Shown: one piece after another, positions 20,735 through 24,438 of the stretch
Layout of the letters: each line of letters starts with the position of its first letter
How positions within the stretch are numbered: position 1 is the stretch's first letter
NCBI GenBank assembly: GCA_036897485.1
Contig: JAYMTF010001300.1
Span: forward strand, 1-24,438
From: Pelargonium nanum
Lineage: Eukaryota; Streptophyta; Magnoliopsida; Geraniales; Geraniaceae
Reading direction: 5' to 3'
Length of the DNA stretch: 24,438 nucleotides
Translations under genes and position numbers: made by a program
Notes under the pieces: generated by a model
What the model was told of the DNA's origin: nothing
Databases searched by the model: none
What the model saw: only the letters and a program-made list of their open reading frames with translations

Positions 20735-22122
20735 ATGGTGGAAAGCAACATGGATGGAAGAAAGACTATTCGATCTTCTTCTTCGACGTATATTTCAGAT
20801 TTATGTGACGAATTATTGGTAGAAATCTTGTGCAGACTCGATTACTCGAAATATGCAACTCAATGTAAGTGTGTTTGTAAACGTTGGTGCTCTCTCATCA
20901 ATACTATATCATATTATTCCTATTTTCGATGTTGCTGGCGAAAGATCCATCCAAAGATTAACAAGAACGGGAACGGAGACGAAGATGAAGAAGATGAGGA
21001 GTTACCCGTTGCTCTCTTAACACAATATGATCGAAAATTAGACTATGCCATCGATGAGGAGGGCGAATGTTTTATTAATCACCATGATATCGATTATTAC
21101 CCTTCCATTAATAAAGAATTACCAACGGTCAAATCTTTTGACTTTCTCCCCCGCAAAACAAGTAACTTTAGCGATCTAATGCCATCTAATTTTGATCCCG
21201 CGGGTCCAGTTTACATTCTTGCCACTTATAAAGATTTAGTATTGTGTTGTCCAAACTAGTACGATCACAGTGTTTACTACATCTGCAATCCCTTCACCAA
21301 GCAACAGATCCGCCTCCTCATCCCACATGTTATTCCTTCCGGGATGAGGCAATTCGTGTTGCTCTTTTTGTCTACGACGAAGATAATGGTAATGATAATT
21401 TCAGATTCAAAGTGGTGCGTTTTCTTCATTGTTACGCACTATTAACAGAGATACTCTGGGAAAATATTAAATTCAACAAGAGGATGATAAACATGGAGAT
21501 ATTCTCGTCTGATGACAGTAGTGGCGAGTGGAGAGAGATGAATGCACCTAAATCATGTTGTTTCTTCAATCACACACATGTATCCTACAACGGAATGCTA
21601 ATTTGGTTGAGCGAAACTCATAAACGTACTCAACTCATCGGATTCAAATTTCATGCCAATGGCAATTATTGTTATACTCGTCTTCCGCTCCCTCCTCCAG
21701 GCTACCAAAAAGAAAGACCAAGGGGAGTGAAAATAGGAGCGTGTAGGGGTTGTTTGCGAACAGCTGTGGTTCGCGGTTCCCAATTAATTATTTGGGAATT
21801 CGATAGTCATAGTCAAAGCTGGGAGTTGGTACATGACTTAAATTATAGAGAATTCGAGAGCTTTGCAATAGCTACAAAAGGTAACCGAATCGTGGATGGT
21901 AAATTTATATCTTTCCACTCACACGACAAGGACGTCATGTATTTGACTTTTGATATCTTCAAAACAAACTTTCTGACATATATATTGTCATGCAATGTGA
22001 GGAAAAAATCAATTCAAGTCATCCGAGGGCCGCTTTCTTCATCACTATCTTCCCGCTTTATCTTCCCGCTTCATCTTCCTTCTTGGCCTACACCCTTTCC
22101 TCTTATCGAGCTTGATGAATAG
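20735..22122 (+). pseudogene. F-box/F-box-associated protein gene, broken by a stop and a frameshift
   Basis: The first frame (20735-21259) starts with an F-box at about residues 18-57 (LCDELLVEILCRLDYSKY, CKCVCKRWCSLI), the part that binds SKP1 in SCF ubiquitin ligases. It then reads a family-like VYILATYKDLVLCC and ends at TAG 21257-21259. The same frame continues after the stop with YYICNPFTKQQIRLL, the usual F-box-associated phrase, as far as about 21330. Homology then moves to another frame (to 22122), with FRFKVVRFLHC, SGEWREMNAP and SFHSHDKDVMYLTFDIF. So there is one stop plus one shift equal to a lost base or two gained. The full protein would be about 460 residues, without introns, usual for the family. 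The target is unknown. Either a pseudogene or two errors in the sequence; the first is more likely. Confidence 0.75.
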
Positions 22123-22512
22123 AGCGTAGGTCATCTAGATCGAGCTAGTAACAATGTCTAAGTTGTGATTTTTCTCGTCGTTTTGGTATTTCAAATATAT
22201 GCGCTCCAACTTGAGAGATAGTGTTAACAACAAAAATTAAAATAGTTTGAAACTTTTTCTTTAGTTTAGTATTTTTGGATTAGTTTGTTTCTAAATTTTG
22301 ATATATGTCAATCTCTATATTTCTTTTACAAAGAGAAATTACATTTACACTTCCTAACAAATTAGTATTTTTTAATTGTTTTTTTATGGGTTATGTTATC
22401 ATTGCATGAATTTTACTCTAGTATAAGACTATATGTATGATTGATGAACCTTATGTCATTTTATCAACAGCAAAATCTGTTCTATAAAGTTCAAATTACT
22501 TACCATATTATA

Positions 22513-22556
22513 ACCAAATTGTTAGTTTTTTTTTTTTTTGAACACCAAATTGTTAG
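22513..22556 (-). mobile_element. 18-base retro-insertion flanked by a 13-base duplication
   Basis: ACCAAATTGTTAG occurs at 22513-22525 and exactly again at 22544-22556. Between them are 14 T and GAAC. A perfect target-site duplication around a poly(T)-led insert is the signature of a LINE/SINE 3' end inserted in minus orientation with nearly all of the element lost. Confidence 0.6.
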
Positions 22557-23158
22557 GTTTTTAATACAACCTAAACATGAATGTTCGAGTTCTCAATTCA
22601 ACTGAACGAAACTGTCAATTTTCATGTAACAAAATAAGTTTCTATTAATAGTAATCTGGATTTGAACTTATGGGTATTCGAAAATCGATATCAATTTTGA
22701 ATCGAACTGAATTAGACAAATTGACTCATTTTTCCTAATAATCCGAACAAATCCAATCCAAAATACGAATTCTCACATGACGCCTTTGTCAAATTTCTGA
22801 AATATCTAAAAGATGATACCTAAAACTCCATGTTTACCCAAATACATTACTTATAAAATCCATATGGGTTCTTAATTAGTTCATAATTCAAGTTAGAAAC
22901 ATGGGCATTTTGTGCCTAAAGTGAATTAATTTTAGGTTTTATTTCCCTAATATTGTAAATCAACACATGGGTGGTGCTTGGTCATCATACGTACCATTGA
23001 TTGCTTTAATTAACAAGCATCCAATTTAGGTAAACAATCTTTCCTTTTCTCTAAATGGGTACATAAAAAAACTGTATAGATGACATAGCAACTGCTCAAG
23101 TACATTGTAAATGCCCAAATCTAGCCCTAGCTAGTAGTGTATGAGACCTAACATTTAA

Positions 23159-23175
23159 GCATGCATGCATGCATG
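23159..23175. repeat. GCAT microsatellite with overlapping RY motifs
   Basis: GCATGCATGCATGCATG is four GCAT units plus a G. It contains overlapping RY elements (CATGCA), the sites of B3-domain regulators, but may be a plain microsatellite. Confidence 0.6.
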
Positions 23176-23439
23176 AGAGTTGAATATGATTATCTTAAAT
23201 TTAATTAGTTTGTATCTTTATTCTTGAGCCAAATTGAAGAAAATTTTCATGATTGTGCTTAATTAGTCTGAGTCGGGGTCTCGATGGTGACGTGGCAGCT
23301 TGCGTGGAAGGTGCATGCGATGTGCGTGCTTAACTCGGTATATCAGGTTAATAAGGATAAAATCTAAAACTAAAAAAACTTAAGGGCCAAAATCAGTGCC
23401 CAAGCAAGACAGAAACCCAAATAGAAATGTATTGAATTC

Positions 23440-23560
23440 TCGATCTATATGTCGGTCTACTGGTAAAGTCATAACGGACTTGCACGTGGAAGGCTCAAAC
23501 TTGATACCTTGGGAGATCCAAAACGTCTTAAATCACTTAACCAACATATACAGGTACCAA
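23440..23560 (+). repeat. SINE-like tRNA-derived relic
   Basis: TCTACTGGTAAAG at 23456-23468 resembles an A box. GGCTCAAACTTGATACC at 23492-23508 resembles a decayed GGTTCGATTCC B box, with CTTGGGAGATCC after it. The spacing of about 35 bases and the phrase ACGGACTTGCACG are typical of plant SINEs. The open frame over it (23396-23608) is not a gene. Confidence 0.4.
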
Positions 23561-23713
23561 ACATACATTATGAAACTGTGGAAATTATCATGTTCACAAT
23601 TAATGTGATATATTATCACTCTGGCATGCCAATACATTTTGTTTTAAGTTAAAGCTTTGGTATTGCATGATTAGAGTAGGTAGGTGGTGTCATGTATATA
23701 TTGCATGATTGTG

Positions 23714-23725
23714 CTATATATATAA
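23714..23725 (+). promoter_or_regulatory. TATA-like box before an unidentified island
   Basis: CTATATATATAA lies about 65 bases before an ATG at 23789, with a plausible short leader between. It could serve a small transcript starting near 23750. Confidence 0.35.
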
Positions 23726-23788
23726 CTTCAGTCCCATTAATCATCATCATCAATCCATTATATATCAGTTTAGATTTCAATATCATCG

Positions 23789-24340
23789 ATGGTCATCATG
23801 AGCCTCGGTATTAAGCCGACTAACCGCGTCCGAATCCACCTTCTCGCCGGTTCGAGTCCGCCTTATCGAAATGAAAGGCATGTACAACCGGAAAGGGCTA
23901 GATATCGTAGCCAAACTGAAGAGGATGGTGTTCAAGAGGACTGGAATTCCAGTCCTCTAGCAAGTCTTCACTACTCCATTGGAGCGAAATGAGATGGAGA
24001 TCAATTCGATCGTAATATTTGGGACATGGACCCATACTTTCCCTTCATTGTCAACTTTTCTGGACCAGAAGAAGCAGTTTGCCAACCGCTTTCGCCTCCT
24101 CTAGGAGAAACTCTCCTTGACATTGGAGGGCGCAATAGTGGATAACAACACCACGCTCCTGGAGAATTTTCTGTATGCGGGGGGAATTCCACCCTCACCC
24201 GGTCGAGCCTCTCACCTTGGACATAATGCTTCTCCTAGCAATTTGCACGACCGTTCGACACTTAAACTATTCTTGCACCCCAAGTCAGCCTTTACACATA
24301 TGTTGTGGCTTTTTATCAGAAGTTATTCAATATAGCAGAG
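23789..24340 (+). other. Unidentified GC-richer island with fragmentary open frames
   Basis: Base composition rises well above the flanks here. Three partial frames overlap: 23789-23992 (67 codons, MVIMSLGIKPTNRVRIHLLA), one with an ATG at 23871 (MKGMYNRKGLDIVAKLKRMV, ending at 23958-23960), and 24117-24335. None continues and none has a motif I recognise. The wording looks like former coding sequence that has been broken, perhaps a gene or transposon fragment. I do not call a product. Confidence 0.3.
23935..23958. repeat. Perfect 24-base palindrome
   Basis: AGAGGACTGGAA is followed directly by its reverse complement TTCCAGTCCTCT, with no loop. The flanking bases do not pair. It lies at the end of one of the partial open frames. 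Confidence 0.8.
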
Positions 24341-24402
24341 CTCAAGTTGGCTAGTTTAATTTTATTTGTAGACTTGCTTTGAGGTGTCTCATATTGTTAC
24401 AG

Positions 24403-24438
24403 ATGTTCATTGAAGAGGTAATGGAGCTTGTGGGAACT
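24403..24438 (+). pseudogene. Fragment of a PDR-type ABCG transporter exon, cut by the window edge
   Basis: After a good acceptor (ATTGTTACAG, ending 24402) the + frame reads MFIEEVMELV. From memory this is the start of an exon in the second ATPase domain of full-size ABCG/PDR transporters, just before the second-domain signature. The family continues ELVEL. Here GTGGGAACT has one G more than expected, moving the frame. No earlier PDR exon (Walker A or SGYCEQ region) is found in the 2 kb upstream, so this is likely an orphan fragment. With ten matching residues it is a modest call. Confidence 0.45.

Larger units (their letters stand above)
22123..23788. other. Intergenic region after the F-box gene
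   Basis: It starts with the F-box 3' flank. A minimal retro-insertion is at 22513-22556, a (GCAT)n run with RY motifs at 23159-23175 and a SINE-like stretch at about 23440-23560. The rest is AT-rich. TATA-like CTATATATATAA at about 23714-23725 precedes the island that follows. No gene is seen. Confidence 0.5.

Noticed and set aside
21239..21307. An intron that would remove the stop in the F-box gene
   Set aside because: A GT...AG pair of about 69 bases exists, but it would delete YYICNPFTKQ, a conserved family phrase, and these genes are usually intronless.
1..24438. CRISPR array, bacterial operon, riboswitch or a biosynthetic cluster
   Set aside because: The sequence is plant nuclear DNA with introns; there are no spaced identical repeats of CRISPR type and the genes have unrelated roles.

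Overview
This is a stretch of plant nuclear DNA, almost certainly from a eudicot. It is AT-rich, its genes are split by short GT-AG introns, and the intergenic DNA is full of old transposon relics. All gene models lie on the + strand. They were built by hand from splice signals and protein similarity remembered from known families, with no database search.

Layout: (1) 189-4070, a 12-exon gene for a 454-residue protein that most resembles plant CANIN-domain (SLF2/FAM178-like, SMC5/6-associated) proteins. (2) 5242-8192, an 8-exon shugoshin gene (281 residues), the protector of centromeric cohesin. (3) 10293-13585 or slightly further, a SOSEKI (DUF966) cell-polarity gene whose conserved last exon at 13676-13748 is out of frame by one base. 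(4) 13749-18147, a 4.4-kb intergenic region with a MITE-like repeat, a decayed LINE RNase H tail and the FIT promoter. (5) 18148-20302, a clear FIT/FER bHLH iron-deficiency regulator (338 residues, 4 exons). (6) 20735-22122, an F-box/F-box-associated gene broken by a stop codon and a frameshift. (7) 22123-24438, repeat relics, an unidentified GC-richer island with its own TATA-like box, and at the very end a single exon fragment resembling the second ATPase domain of a PDR/ABCG transporter.

The genes are not an operon or a metabolic cluster. The only functional link is between genes 1 and 2: both would act on SMC-type chromosome complexes, and each has a perfect E2F-type TTTGGCGC site just upstream. 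No wholly new system is evident. The most useful observations are the likely frame lesion at the SOSEKI 3' end, the fourfold tandem repeat in the shugoshin second intron that reuses the exon 2 splice boundary, the minimal 18-bp retro-insertion with a 13-bp target duplication, the LINE and SINE relics, and the orphan PDR exon.
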